From Euglena gracilis (lineage: Eukaryota > Euglenida > Euglenophyceae > Euglenales), in assembly GCA_039621445.1 (NCBI GenBank), contig CP154954.1, positions 66,236,891 to 66,300,890 of the forward strand: a stretch of DNA of 64,000 nt, read 5' to 3'. Positions 1 through 10,290 of this stretch are shown piece after piece (the stretch's first letter is position 1; each line of letters begins with the position of its first letter). The notes below the pieces were generated by a model. It ran no database searches. It had not been told where the DNA came from and saw nothing but the letters and a program-made list of their open reading frames with translations. Made by a program: the position numbers and the translations under genes.

Positions 1-1278
1 TGGGCCACAGCCGGCCGCGGCCCAACCACGGCAGAATTTGGCTGTCAAAATTTTAATTTGGCGGCCCCAACCAAACTGCAAAACGTGATCGCAAAAAAAA
101 TTTTATGACATTTTTTTTTGGCGGAGTAGGGTTTGGGTTAAGATTCTCGCACAAACAGTTGAACCCTTCCCGCTCAACGTTGTTAAATTGGCTTCTGCAG
201 GGTACTCAGCGAACCCAAAGAGCCACCAACCAGGGTTAAGAACACGGGTGCACCCGAGCGAGGTGCCGAAGGCGCCGAGCGAGGGTCCCCCCATGTGCAT
301 TAACCTTGGGCGGCTCTTTGGGGTAGCTGGTACCTTGTAGGGGCCAATTTATCCCGCTATTGTGCAGTTCTGCTTTGGTCGCTGGATCTGTTGGGGTTGG
401 GTGGCCGCGGACGGCTGCGGCCCAACCAGTCCCAATTTTTGGATCTCAAAATACGAAGTGGTTGGGCCGCGGCCCAACCTCCTGTGAATGACCACCCGAT
501 TTTTACCCCCCCCCCCCCTCTATGTCCAACGACCACCCCCTGGTCGGAGGACACCTTTCTGGAAGTTTGGCGAAATTTTCGGTCCGGGCGCAAAGTGCCA
601 GTCCGAAAATTTTTGTGCCCCTCCCCCCTGGTCAGAGGACAGATAGTACCGATTGTTGGACATTGGGGGGGGGAAATCTTCTGCGACATCTGCACGCCCA
701 AGAAACTGATTTTGTGAATTGCCATCAGGGGTTTTTTCAGTCGTGGACTTCGGGGGAGGGGAGGGGAGGGGTAGGGTGGGTGGGGTCCCCCTGAAGGAGG
801 GGGGGTGGGAAGGGGGGGGTCCCCCCTGGAGGGGGTGGGATATACTTTTTGAAAAAGGTGCTATTTTTGGCATTTCACGATTTTTTGGCCATTTTGGGGT
901 AAATTGAGTGGTTCCCCCTGGCCCCCCCCCGAGGGGGTGGGTGGGGGGACCCCCCGGGGTTTAAAAAAAAACCCTGATTGCCATATAGTGGTTGGGGGGC
1001 AACCTCTTGCTGTACAGCCATGACCATCTGCATGACCATCCATGTAGTTGTACCTTGGACTGTATGGGCTTGTTTTTATGATGTCCGGATATCCTCAAGT
1101 GGGCACTTCACCCAGGACTATTTTGGGTCGAAAGTTTGTCATTGTTCGTTGCCACTTCGTGGCAGCGAATGTGCTGATAGAAGCCTTTGAAATGCTTTGA
1201 AATGTAACGCCCCCCTCTTATGTCAAGGTCGACCTCCCCCCACCCAGGCGTTGAAGAGGGTCACAGTGCCCTGGCCTG
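1..1278. other. Upstream intron sequence of the CDP-DAG synthase gene, repeats only
   Basis: No coding exon was recognised. It holds palindromic GGCCGCGGCCCAACC blocks (1-30 and 400-480), a copy of the 160-330 repeat that recurs inverted at 43.8-44.6 kb, a copy of the 'CCTCTGACC...GGTCGTTGGACA' repeat (490-700), and long G or C runs. Confidence 0.6.
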
Positions 1279-1372
1279 GAGTCAGCTTACCATGGGCCTG
1301 GTGGTGTTTGTCGGTACTGTGCTGTGCATCATTGCGGCGGACTCGATGGCATACGTGGTAGGGAAAGCCTTC
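1279..1372 (+). CDS. cdsA: CDP-DAG synthase, first visible exon
   Basis: It encodes [18 protein letters not shown] followed by [13 protein letters not shown], a membrane helix and the conserved AD-x2-AY-x2-GK motif. The donor intron begins AGGCAG. Two CTG triplets upstream (1271 and 1276) allow a start at 1279 or 1284. The upstream partner exon is not in the window. Confidence 0.85.
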
Positions 1373-4300
1373 AGGCAGAGCCGCTACGCTTACATGCGCC
1401 TACCCCCCCTCCTTCGGGGCAAATTCCCCTCCCACTGGGGGGGGGGGGTGGGGGCGAAGACCTGGGAATGGGTTTCGGTGCAAATCGAATTGGGGGTACC
1501 TTCAGATGGCCCGATTTTTGGTGGGGGGGAGTCCTGTGCTGGGCTGGCTGGGTGGGGGGTGGTCTGATTGGGTGGGGGGAACCCCCCCCATCCAGCCCCC
1601 ACGGGGGGGGGTTACCATAGGAGGAGGTTCGAGCTCGAGCCTCCTCGACCGTTTTATTTTAGCCCCCCTCCCCTCAAGGGGGGCTTGGATGACATTCGAG
1701 GAGGCTCTCGAGCCTCCTCAACTCTCATTCATGCACGTTCGAGGAGGCTCCAGACACAAAGCACATGCGACAAAAAGGGTTTTTGGTATATTGTATTTTG
1801 GGGCCCTCCGAACAGTTGTGTACAAAGGGGCAACAAAATGGAATTGAACTTAGTTGAAAGTATATGTTTCTTGCTTTCAGTTTGGGAGGGGATTGCCCAT
1901 AGTTATTGAGACCTGGGGGTCAGTACCCCCCCCCCCCCCAACTACCAAGCCCTGCCCCCCCATCCAGCGTCTCCAACCATATAAAGCAATCTCTCCCCCA
2001 AATTTGCAGTCAACCTGGTCGCCCAACAGGGTGTGGGTATTCTGGCCGCGCGACACATTAACCAACGCAGGGGGGGGGGGGCGACACTTTTGCGGGCAGC
2101 AAATTGAGTAGTGCAGAGGCCGAGGTGGCTTGCTCCTACTTGGGTTTATGGAATTTAATGATGGCTTTTCGGCCATGCTTCTATTTAAGAATTGTGGGGG
2201 GGGGGGCAGGATTATGGCAGGGGTCAGGGGTCAGGAGGGGGCAATCCTTTTGAGTACCCTGGAGGGGGTTTCGTTCCTTTTTTTTTGTGTGATTTGTGAT
2301 TTTTTTTGGACATATGGCCCCAGGGATGGATGGGAAGCCCTTCGGTATTGAGGTAGGTGGTAGGGGGGGGTCCCGACCACCCCCCCCCCTGGGGGGGTAA
2401 GGTGGTAGGGGGGGGGCGCTGAGCTCTTATCCCTTTATGGGTAAGAGCGAAGCTTACCCCTGGCGAAACCCCCCCCCCCCCACCGCCCCCACCCCCGCCC
2501 TCCCCCCCCCCCCCCCGGCCCCCCCCCCCCCCCCGGGTCGGGGCCACCTCGGGAACCGACGGATTATCACCATGATCCCGGCCCCGTTCCCGGATTTTTT
2601 TTTTTCAGTCGCGAGCGACTGGATTCCTAGTTTCCGAATCACCTGGGTTTGACCCCCAACTCCCCGCCAGGCCCGAGTTATTCACGCGCAAAGGGGTCCA
2701 AACTCGGTAGGATTTACCCGCCCCCCTGGATAAGCCCCCCCCCCCTTTGGACTCTGCCATTTCGGCCAAAAAATGTCAATTTTCAAAATATCTCCAAAAT
2801 GAAGCCAAATCAAAGGAAATGTCCGGAGACCTAATTTGAAGCCCTTGGAACGCCCCATCCACCGGTATTTTGATTTCCCCGCAACTCCCCGCCTAGCCCG
2901 AGATACGGCCGTTTTCGGCGCAGATGGCCGTTTTGTACACTTTTCCCTCTATTCGACTTAGCCGTTTTCGGGGGCTGGGGGGTCAAAAAATCGATGTTTT
3001 CAAAATTTCTCGAAAATGATGCAAAATCAAAGGAAATGTCCAGAGACCTAAATTGAAGCCCTTGGAACGCTCTATCAACTGGGATTTTGGTTTCCCCGCA
3101 ACTCACCGCCCAGCCCGAGATACGGGCGATTTTTTGGCCAATTTGGGCCATTTCAGGCCATTTTGTACATTTTTCGCTCTGTTCGACTTGGCCGTTTTCG
3201 GCCAAAAAAGTCGAAAAAAATCGAAATTTTTTTTTGCCCGAAATGATGTTTTTTGGCCTCCCGGACCCAGAAAAACTGTTTTTGAGCCGAAAGCGAGCGT
3301 TTTTCGACCCGCCGGCGCCCCGTTTTGGGCCGCCGACCCATTGACTTTGGGTCAAAACCGGGTCGAAAAAGTCGAAAAAAATCGAAAAAATTTTTTTTTG
3401 CCCGAAACGATGTTTTTTTGGCCTCCCGGCCCAGAAAAACTGCTTTTGAGCCGAAAACGAGCGTTTTTCGACCCGCCGTCGCCCCGTTTTGGGCTGCCGA
3501 CCCATTGACTCTGGGTCAAAACCAGGTCGAAAAAGTCGAAAAAAATCGAAAAAATTTTTTTTTTGCCCGAAACGATGTTTTTTTGGCCTCCCGGACCCAG
3601 AAAAACTGCTTTTGAGCCGAAAACGAGCGTTTTTCGACCCGCCAGCGCCCCGTTTTGGGCCGCCGACCCATTGACTTTGGGTCAAAACCGGGTCAAAAAA
3701 AGTCGAAAAAATCGAAAAAAAATTTTTTGCCCGAAACGATGTTTTTTGGCCTCTCGGACCCGGAAAAACTGTTTTTGAGCCGAAAACGAGCGTTTTTCGA
3801 CCCGCCGTCGCCCCGTTTTGGGCCGCCGACCCATTGACTCTGGGTCAAAACCAGGTCGAAAAAGTAGAAAAAAATCGAAAAATTTTTTTTTACCCGAAAC
3901 GATGTTTTTTGGCCTCCCGGACCCAGAAAAACTGCTTTTGAGCCGAAAACGAGCGTTTTTCGACCCGCCGTCGCCCCGTTTTGGGCCGCCGACCCATTGA
4001 CTCTGGGTCAAAACCAGGTCGAAAAAGTCGAAAAAAATCGAAAAAATTTTTTTTTTGCCCGAAACGATGTTTTTTGGCCTCCCGGACCCAGAAAAACTGC
4101 TTTTGAGCCGAAAACGAGCGTTTTTCGACCCGCCAGCGCCCCGTTTTGGGCCGCCGACCCATTGACTTTGGGTCAAAACCGGGTCAAAAAAAGTCGAAAA
4201 AATCGAAAAAAATTTTTTTGCCCGAAACGATGTTTTTTGGCCTCTCGGACCCGGAAAAACTGTTTTTGAGCCGAAAACGAGCGTTTTTCGACCCGCCGGC

Positions 4301-7300
4301 GCCCCGTTTTGGGCCGCCGACCCATTGACTTTGGGTCAAAACCGGGTCGAAAAAGTCGAAAAAAATCGAAAAATTTTTTTTTTTTTTTTTGGCCTCCCGG
4401 ACCCAGAAAAACTGTTTTTGAGCCAAAAACGAGCGTTTTTCGACCCGCCGGCGCCCCGTTTTGGGCCGCCGACCCATTGACTTTGGGTCAAAACCGGGTC
4501 AAAAAAAGTCGAAAAAATCGAAAAAAAATTTTTTGCCCGAAACGATGTTTTTTGGCCTCCCGGACCCGGAAAAACTGTTTTTGAGCCGAAAACGAGCGTT
4601 TTTCGACCCGCCGTCGCCCCGTTTTGGGCCGCCGACCCATTGACTCTGGGTCAAAACCAGGTCGAAAAAGTAGAAAAAAATCGAAAAAAATTTTTTTTAC
4701 CCGAAACGATGTTTTTTGGCCTCCCGGACCCAGAAAAACTGCTTTTGAGCCGAAAACGAGCGTTTTTCGACCCGCCAGCGCCCCGTTTTGGGCCGCCGAC
4801 CCATTGACTTTGGGTCAAAACCGGGTCGAAAAAGTCGAAAAAAATCGAAAAAATTTTTTTTTGCCCGAAACGATGTTTTTTTGGCCTCCCGGCCCAGAAA
4901 AACTGCTTTTGAGCCGAAAACGAGCGTTTTTCGACCCGCCGTCGCCCCGTTTTGGGCCGCCGACCCATTGACTCTGGGTCAAAACCAGGTCGAAAAAGTC
5001 GAAAAAAATCGAGAAATTTTTTTTTTTGCCCGAAACGATGTTTTTTTGTCCTCCCGGACCCAGAAAAACTGCTTTTGAGCCGAAAACGAGCGTTTTTCGA
5101 CCCGCCAGCGCCCCGTTTTGGGCCGCCGACCCATTGACTCTGGGTCAAAACCGGGTCAAAAAAAGTCGAAAAAATCGAAAAAAATTTTTTTGCCCGAAAC
5201 GATGTTTTTTGGCCTCTCGGACCCGGAAAAACTGTTTTTGAGCCGAAAACGAGCGTTTTTCGACCCGCCGGCGCCCCGTTTTGGGCCGCCGACCCATTGA
5301 CTTTGGGTCAAAACCGGGTCGAAAAAGTCGAAAAAAATCGAAAAATTTTTTTTGGCCCAAAACGATGTTTTTTGGCCTCCCGGACCCAGAAAAACTGGTT
5401 TTGAGCCAAAAACGAGCGTTTTTCGACCCGCCGGCGCCCCGTTTTGGGCCGCCGACCCATTGACTTTGGGTCAAAACCGGGTCAAAAAAAGTCGAAAAAA
5501 TCGAAAAAAATTTTTTTGCCCGAAACGATGTTTTTTGGCCTCCCGGACCCGGAAAAACTGTTTTTGAGCCGAAAACGAGCGTTTTTCGACCCGCCGTCGC
5601 CCCGTTTTGGGCCGCCGACCCATTGACTTTGGGTCAAAACCGGGTCAAAAAAGTCGATCGACAAAAAAAAATCGAAATCGAAAAACTTTTTTTTTTTTTT
5701 TTTTTTTTTTTACCCGACCGAACCGATTGTTTTTTTTGGCCTCCCGGACCCAGAAAAACTGGTTTTGAGCCAAAAACGAGCGTTTTTCGACCCGCCAGCG
5801 CCCCGTTTTGGGCCGCCGACCCATTGACTTTGGGTCAAAACCGGGTCGAAAAAGTCGAAAAAATCGAAAAAATTTTTTTTTGGCCCGAAACGATGTTTTT
5901 TGGCCTCCCGGACCCAGAAAAACTGCTTTTGAGCCGAAAACGAGCGTTTTTCGACCCGCCAGCGCCCCGTTTTGGGCCGCCGACCCATTGACTTTGGGTC
6001 AAAACCGGGTCAAAAAAGTCGAAAAAAATCGAAAATTTTTTTTTGGCCCGAAACGATGTTTTTTGGCCTCCCAGACCCGGAAAAACTGCTTTTGAGCCGA
6101 AAACGAGCGTTTTTCGACCCGCCGGCGCCCCGTTTTGGGCCGCCGACCCATTGACTCTGGGTCAAAACCGGGTCAAAAAAAGTTGAAAAAAATCGAAATT
6201 TTTTGTCCGAAACGATGTTTTTTGGCCTCCCGCACCCGCAAAAAGTGTGTTCGCTCGAAAACGAGCGTTTTTCAACCCACCGGCGCCCTATTTCTGGCAC
6301 AAAACCCATGGATTTCAGGCAAAAGATCTCCATGGAGTGGGCCGGTATGTATGGAGGTGTCAATGAAGGGGTGGGTGCGCGCTTATTAAGAGCTCAGCAC
6401 TATCAAAACCTGGTCCGGACCACCCCCCCCCCCCTAGATGTTGGGAGGGGGGTCCGGACCCCCCACCCCCCCCTCCTTGACAGGTGCCAAAAATAGCAGA
6501 AAATTTTCTTCCGGCGCTGCGCGCCGGAAAATGAGCAAAAAACACCCCTTTTACTGACTTTTGGCCATATTGCCCATTTTTTTGATGTGTTGGTGCTTTC
6601 CCTCAAAAACATGTTCAAAAAAATTCAAAAAATGAGCATTTTTGGATCGATTTTCAAAGAAAAATCAGGTGTTTTTGACCGATTCCGACCCGATTTCCGG
6701 CCCTTTGCCCGTCCATGAAATCGAAAAAATTTCGGCCCCCCCTCAGTTTCGAGGTAGGAGGGGGGGTCCGACCCACCCCCCCCCCCTCCGTGTCGGGAGG
6801 GGGGGGGCCCGCCCACCCCCCCCCCCCCCCCCCAAGGCTTCCCATCCATCCCTGTATGGCCCCCACGAGTGAGCCCCCGGCCTCAGGTGTCCCACCGCAG
6901 GGTGGGTTGGTGGTGGCAGCTGCTGACCCTTTCCCCCCCTCTTCGCATGGCCCAAAAAGGCACCGACCTAGACCTTTTTCTTAATGTGGCTGCTTTTTCA
7001 TATCCTATTTGTCGGAACGGATAAAATACCACGTTTTTGTGTGAATTTTTTTGTTAATGGTTGAGGGCTGAAATTCCAGAGCACATTTGCGAAGTTCAGG
7101 CTGAACGGCTCTGGATCTGGTAAGACACCGCTGACCAAAGTGAGTCCGAATAAGACGGTGGAAGGGGCCGCGGCCGGCTGGACGTCACACAGGGAATGGC
7201 TGCGCGGATGGGGTTCGCTCGAGGCACGTGCTCTTTTTCATGTTGTTTCTCTGGTCCGATATTTGTGGTTCATTGGCATTTGCAGTTGTTTGTTGCAGAG

Positions 7301-7915
7301 CCTTGCTGCTTCTGTCGTACTGGTGCACACCCTCCCACACATGGCAACGTTCCACCTCCGAGTGCGGCTGCATCTTTTCTGGCTTTCAAAAACGTTTTTT
7401 GTTCTTTTTACTGCGATTTTTGTGATTTGTGTTCTTTTATGATGTATCCCCGCACAGTAAACAGTCGATCGTCTTACAGGAGGATGGTCCAAGTTGCTGG
7501 CTGGGGCCATTCCTTGGACACCAGCAGTGGCAATGGCCTTGTTGATGGCCTCCTCTATGCAATGGCCTCTGTGGGGCCTGACAGGCACGCTGTATGGCAC
7601 AATGATCTTCTTCGCCTCGCTGTTTGGGGACTTGACGGAGAGCATTATTAAACCCAGAGGCATACAGGCCAGTACTCTGTCGCATGTGGCAGCATTTCTA
7701 GTTTTTGATCCACCCCTCCCCAACAACATACCTGCATGGCGTGTGCACACCTTCACCCCCCTCCACTCACTCCGCTTTGTGCTAGCACTGTGTGTGTGTG
7801 TATGTAGGTGTAGATGACCCCCACCAAACCCGCCCACCCACCCAACATACACCAAGCACACACACGCACCCACCCACCCACCCACCCACCCACCCACCCA
7901 CACACACAAACACAC

Positions 7916-7964
<49 letters not shown>

Positions 7965-7994
7965 AACACACACGCGCGCGCACACACACACACA

Positions 7995-8026
<32 letters not shown>

Positions 8027-8030
8027 CACA

Positions 8031-8062
<32 letters not shown>

Positions 8063-8066
8063 CACA

Positions 8067-8146
<80 letters not shown>

Positions 8147-8174
8147 CACACACGCACACACACATGCACACACG

Positions 8175-8209
<35 letters not shown>

Positions 8210-9158
8210 CCCCCCACACCCCCCACACACGCGCGCGCGTGCTCCTCTTGCACACGCACGCCCGCACCCACACACATACAAGGGTGTGTTCCACCTTGCA
8301 TTGCGACCCCAACCGCCCCTGCTGCCACGGGACGCCGGGGTGAAGGACAGTGGCAATCTTCTGCCAGGCCACGGAGGCATCCTGGACCGCTTTGACAGCT
8401 ACATCTTCGCCGCCCCCGTGGCGCACTACTTCATCCAGTTCCTGCTCCTGCCGCTGATGGGCCTCCCCCAGCGCTGCCCCGGTTTGGGGTCAATTTCCCC
8501 CTAAAATGCAGAGTTGCCGACCCCCCTGGGGAGGTGACTGACTGATTTTCGAAAAAAAAATTGTGTGACTGGCTTTTGGAAGAGTGGAAGTCCCCAGAGT
8601 GAGTAAAACAATTGTGTGGTCCCAGTATGACTCCTGTTTTCCGGTTCTTTGTTTCTGCCGCGTGGCCAAACCAGCCCCGATGGGTGGGGGGAGAATGCAT
8701 TGGGATTGCCAAGGGAATCTCTGAAGAGCAGCCGGGTGACTTGGTGGGCTCGGCTGAGTTGTTTTCGGTGCTAGTCAGCGGGTACAGAGACGGGGCTTAT
8801 TTATGTGACATCCCCCCCCCCCCCGGGGGGGATATCTTTGTTGCCGTGGCGCAACGAGAAAAGACGTGATGCTGTGGCGTTGGGACGTCGTGCACTAACT
8901 GACATTCATGCAGAACGCATGAAACCGTTAGTACAGTTAGCATAGTTTCTGGTCTTTACTGGAGTCAGCCCCCAGGACACTCGGGCCCTCCCATCCTGCC
9001 CCCGTGGGTCACTTCACCCTGGGGATATCAGCCGTGCCGGTGACCGATTGGCCGCGTTTTGCTCTCAATGTTCGATGGGGGTCAAGGCTCAGAAACCCTG
9101 GGATGGAGTTTCCATTGGTGTCCTGTGCGGCGCTGGTCTCGCCCCCTGGCACCTGTGA
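1279..9158 (+). CDS. cdsA: CDP-diacylglycerol synthase (phosphatidate cytidylyltransferase), C-terminal half, 5 exons
   Basis: The enzyme makes CDP-diacylglycerol from CTP and phosphatidic acid, the precursor of phosphatidylglycerol and other phospholipids; it is an integral membrane protein. Joined exons 1279-1372, 7119-7186, 7505-7651, 8327-8465 and 9141-9158 give about 154 residues plus TGA. In order they show a membrane helix ending [15 protein letters not shown], then [16 protein letters not shown], then [16 protein letters not shown] and [18 protein letters not shown]. The last two fit the family signature S-x-x-K-R-x4-K-D-x-G-x2-L-P-x-H-G-G-x-x-D-R-x-D exactly, although an intron splits it. 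The KTPLTKVSP and GDLxES forms resemble cyanobacterial/plastid enzymes more than the eukaryotic ER type. All four introns lack GT-AG; each has CAG at +4 to +6 and CTG at -8 to -6. The N-terminal exons must lie upstream of the window. Function is inferred from motifs and is strong. Confidence 0.9.
1620..1880. repeat. Dispersed repeat, copy 1 (GAGGAGGCTCGAGCCTCCTC palindromes)
   Basis: Palindromic blocks of GAGGAGGCT/AGCCTCCTC are followed by a conserved 3' part (TTGGGCCCTCCGAACAGTTG ... TTTCTTGCTTTCAGTTT). A second copy of both parts lies at about 17340-17570. Confidence 0.7.
2400..2830. repeat. Dispersed repeat shared with 61590-62300
   Basis: TCTTATCCCTTTATGGGTAA, GGTCGGGGCCACCTCGGGAA and CAGTCGCGAGCGACTGGATT recur in the same order and orientation at 61590-62300. 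The distal copy carries an extra insert of about 400 bp where this copy has only C/G runs. Confidence 0.8.
3187..6290. repeat. 164-bp tandem repeat array (about 19 units)
   Basis: The landmark CCATTGACTT(C)TGGGTCAAAACC recurs at about 3339, 3503, 3669, 3831, 3994, 4159 and on to 6149, mostly every 162-166 bp. Units differ by a few SNPs and by A/T-run length. Few stop codons occur in the unit, so long spurious ORFs appear on both strands. Degenerate single copies lie at 2840-3180 and at 60150-60490. The whole array is inside intron 1 of the CDP-DAG synthase gene. Confidence 0.95.
7119..7186 (+). CDS. cdsA: CDP-DAG synthase, exon with SPNKTVEG motif
   Basis: It encodes [20 protein letters not shown] then WT. 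The intron before it ends CTGGATCT and its end pairs with the donor (CAGAGCCG with CGGCTCTG). Its own donor begins ACACAG. Joining to the neighbours keeps the frame and gives the expected GKAF-GKTPL junction. Confidence 0.9.
7505..7651 (+). CDS. cdsA: CDP-DAG synthase, exon with GDLTESIIK motif
   Basis: It encodes two hydrophobic stretches ([11 protein letters not shown] and [14 protein letters not shown]), then GDLTESII. The preceding intron ends CTGGCTGG and the following one begins ACCCAG. A conventional-looking TTACAG at 7474-7479 was not used, because only the CTG-defined start at 7505 joins exon 2 in frame. Confidence 0.9.
   Translation, partial: GHSLDTSSGNGLVDGLLYAMASVGPDRHAVWHNDLLRLAVWGLDGEHY
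7853..8220. repeat. (CA)n/(CGCA)n/(CCCA)n compound microsatellite
   Basis: Runs of CCCA, CA and CGCA repeats lie in intron 3 of the CDP-DAG synthase gene (7652-8326). Long ORFs of alternating Thr-His or Cys-Val here are artefacts. Confidence 0.97.
8327..8465 (+). CDS. cdsA: CDP-DAG synthase, catalytic signature exon
   Basis: It encodes [18 protein letters not shown] then [18 protein letters not shown] and a final hydrophobic helix. The H-G-G-x-x-D-R-x-D residues belong to the family signature; the aspartates bind metal in characterised homologues. The preceding intron ends CTGCTGCC and the following intron begins CCCCAG. Confidence 0.92.
8466..9140 (+). other. Intron 4 of the CDP-DAG synthase gene
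   Basis: It begins CCCCAGCGC and ends GCGCTGGTCTC. No coding sequence was recognised inside. Confidence 0.6.
9141..9158 (+). CDS. cdsA: CDP-DAG synthase, terminal micro-exon with stop
   Basis: This is an 18-nt exon reading APWHL then TGA. It is supported by the end-pairing rule: the donor side CAGCGC after 8465 matches GCGCTG at 9130-9135, five bases before this exon, and the phase is correct. Family members normally end within a few residues of the last helix. The alternative is that exon 4 reads on to a TAA at about 8502. Confidence 0.6.
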   Translation, partial: APWHL

Positions 9159-10192
9159 CCAGACGAAGCCACGGCTCGAGCTGTTTTGGGTGGGCCTGCC
9201 CACGCAAGAGGCCTCAGCCGGTATTTCAAGGGGCATTTCGGATTTCTTGAAGTTTCCAGACAACTCACACCTGGACAACACACATACTCACACTTACACC
9301 CATGTCTGAAAATTTATATTTGAATCCTTGGATTTTGTGCAATATCAGATTGTCGTGGACCATAATGATGAGAAAGGAAGTGTGTGTCATGTGGCTGGGA
9401 AGTTTGAAAGGCAGCCTCATCCCACTTGATCCTCTGGGGGGGGTATCTGTTAGGCATAAATATAAGCATTTCTTTCGGCCTAAATCGCCAAAAATTAAAC
9501 CCAAATTGAGTCCAATATTAAAATTGCCCACTTAATGAGGTCCAATTAAAAATGGCTAAAATTTAGGCCAAAATTGACACCCTCACCCTATCCCATAAAT
9601 GCCCCCCAGTCACTGCCCCCCCCCCCTGGGGGGCAGGCCGTTTGAAATGATATAGACATGCATATAGTCCAACAGATGAGTTGAAAGCTTTGCAGGAAAT
9701 TGACGAGATAGCCTCTTGCCTGGCCCATAGTGTACATACCAGTATGCGACCAGGGAAGCAGAGGCAGCGCCACAGTTGGCCTGGAGATAACTTGTTTTGG
9801 ACCCTGACCAGAGGAGTGTGTTTGATTTTGCATAAATGTATGGTACGTCTTTGCGGTTTTTTTTTGTGCACTCTTTTTATAATTTGTTTTTTCTCATTTC
9901 GTCAGTTTTTTGAAAGTTAAAATGGAACTCAAGTCCAAAATTGCGTGGAATCGATCTTGCATGTCTGTTTAGCACATTTTTTTCATGTATTTGCATTATA
10001 TTTTGCATACATTCACATACATATATATCGCCTATTCTTTTTCGTTTTTATTTCCATTCCGGGGTCTGCGGGCTGCCCTGTGCGGGAGGGACGGCGTAAG
10101 ACGTTTCGGCGGTGGGCAGCGTCTCCGTCCTTCCCTTTGTGAGGGCTTTGCCTGGGATGGCAGACGCCCCGTGCAGGGGCAACGGGAACTGA

Positions 10193-10290
10193 CCGAGACA
10201 GTCATTTTTGCCACGGAAGTGCACACCCTGTCAGGCTCTGTGCCGGAGCACAGCTTCGCGCACTGGCCGCGACACGCCTGGCATCGCCGC
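10193..10290 (+). CDS. Orphan coding-like island, unknown
   Basis: The frame reads VIFATEVHTLSGSVPEHSFA then HWPRHAWH, with strongly GC-rich third positions like the exons of both recognised genes. A CTG lies eight bases before 10193. No family was recognised and no partner exon could be joined, so this may be chance. Confidence 0.2.

Larger units (their letters stand above)
1373..7118 (+). other. Nonconventional intron 1 of the CDP-DAG synthase gene (5.7 kb)
   Basis: It begins AGGCAGAGCCG and ends CGGCTCTGGATCT; CAGAGCCG and CGGCTCTG pair perfectly, bringing the splice sites together. The interior carries dispersed repeats (1620-2830), single copies of a degenerate unit (2840-3180), a 164-bp tandem array (3187-6290) and C/G-rich repeats (6290-6960). 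Confidence 0.85.

Noticed and set aside
2831-6400. Dozens of overlapping ORFs on both strands
   Set aside because: They are translations of the 164-bp tandem repeat, which has few stop codons; the peptides repeat with the unit and resemble no protein.
7474-7480. Conventional acceptor TTACAG for synthase exon 3
   Set aside because: It does not join exon 2 in frame with a GT donor; the CTG-defined start at 7505 does, and matches the other introns.
7753-8426. Cys-Val or Thr-His rich ORFs up to 380 aa
   Set aside because: They are reading frames through the CA/CGCA microsatellite inside an intron.
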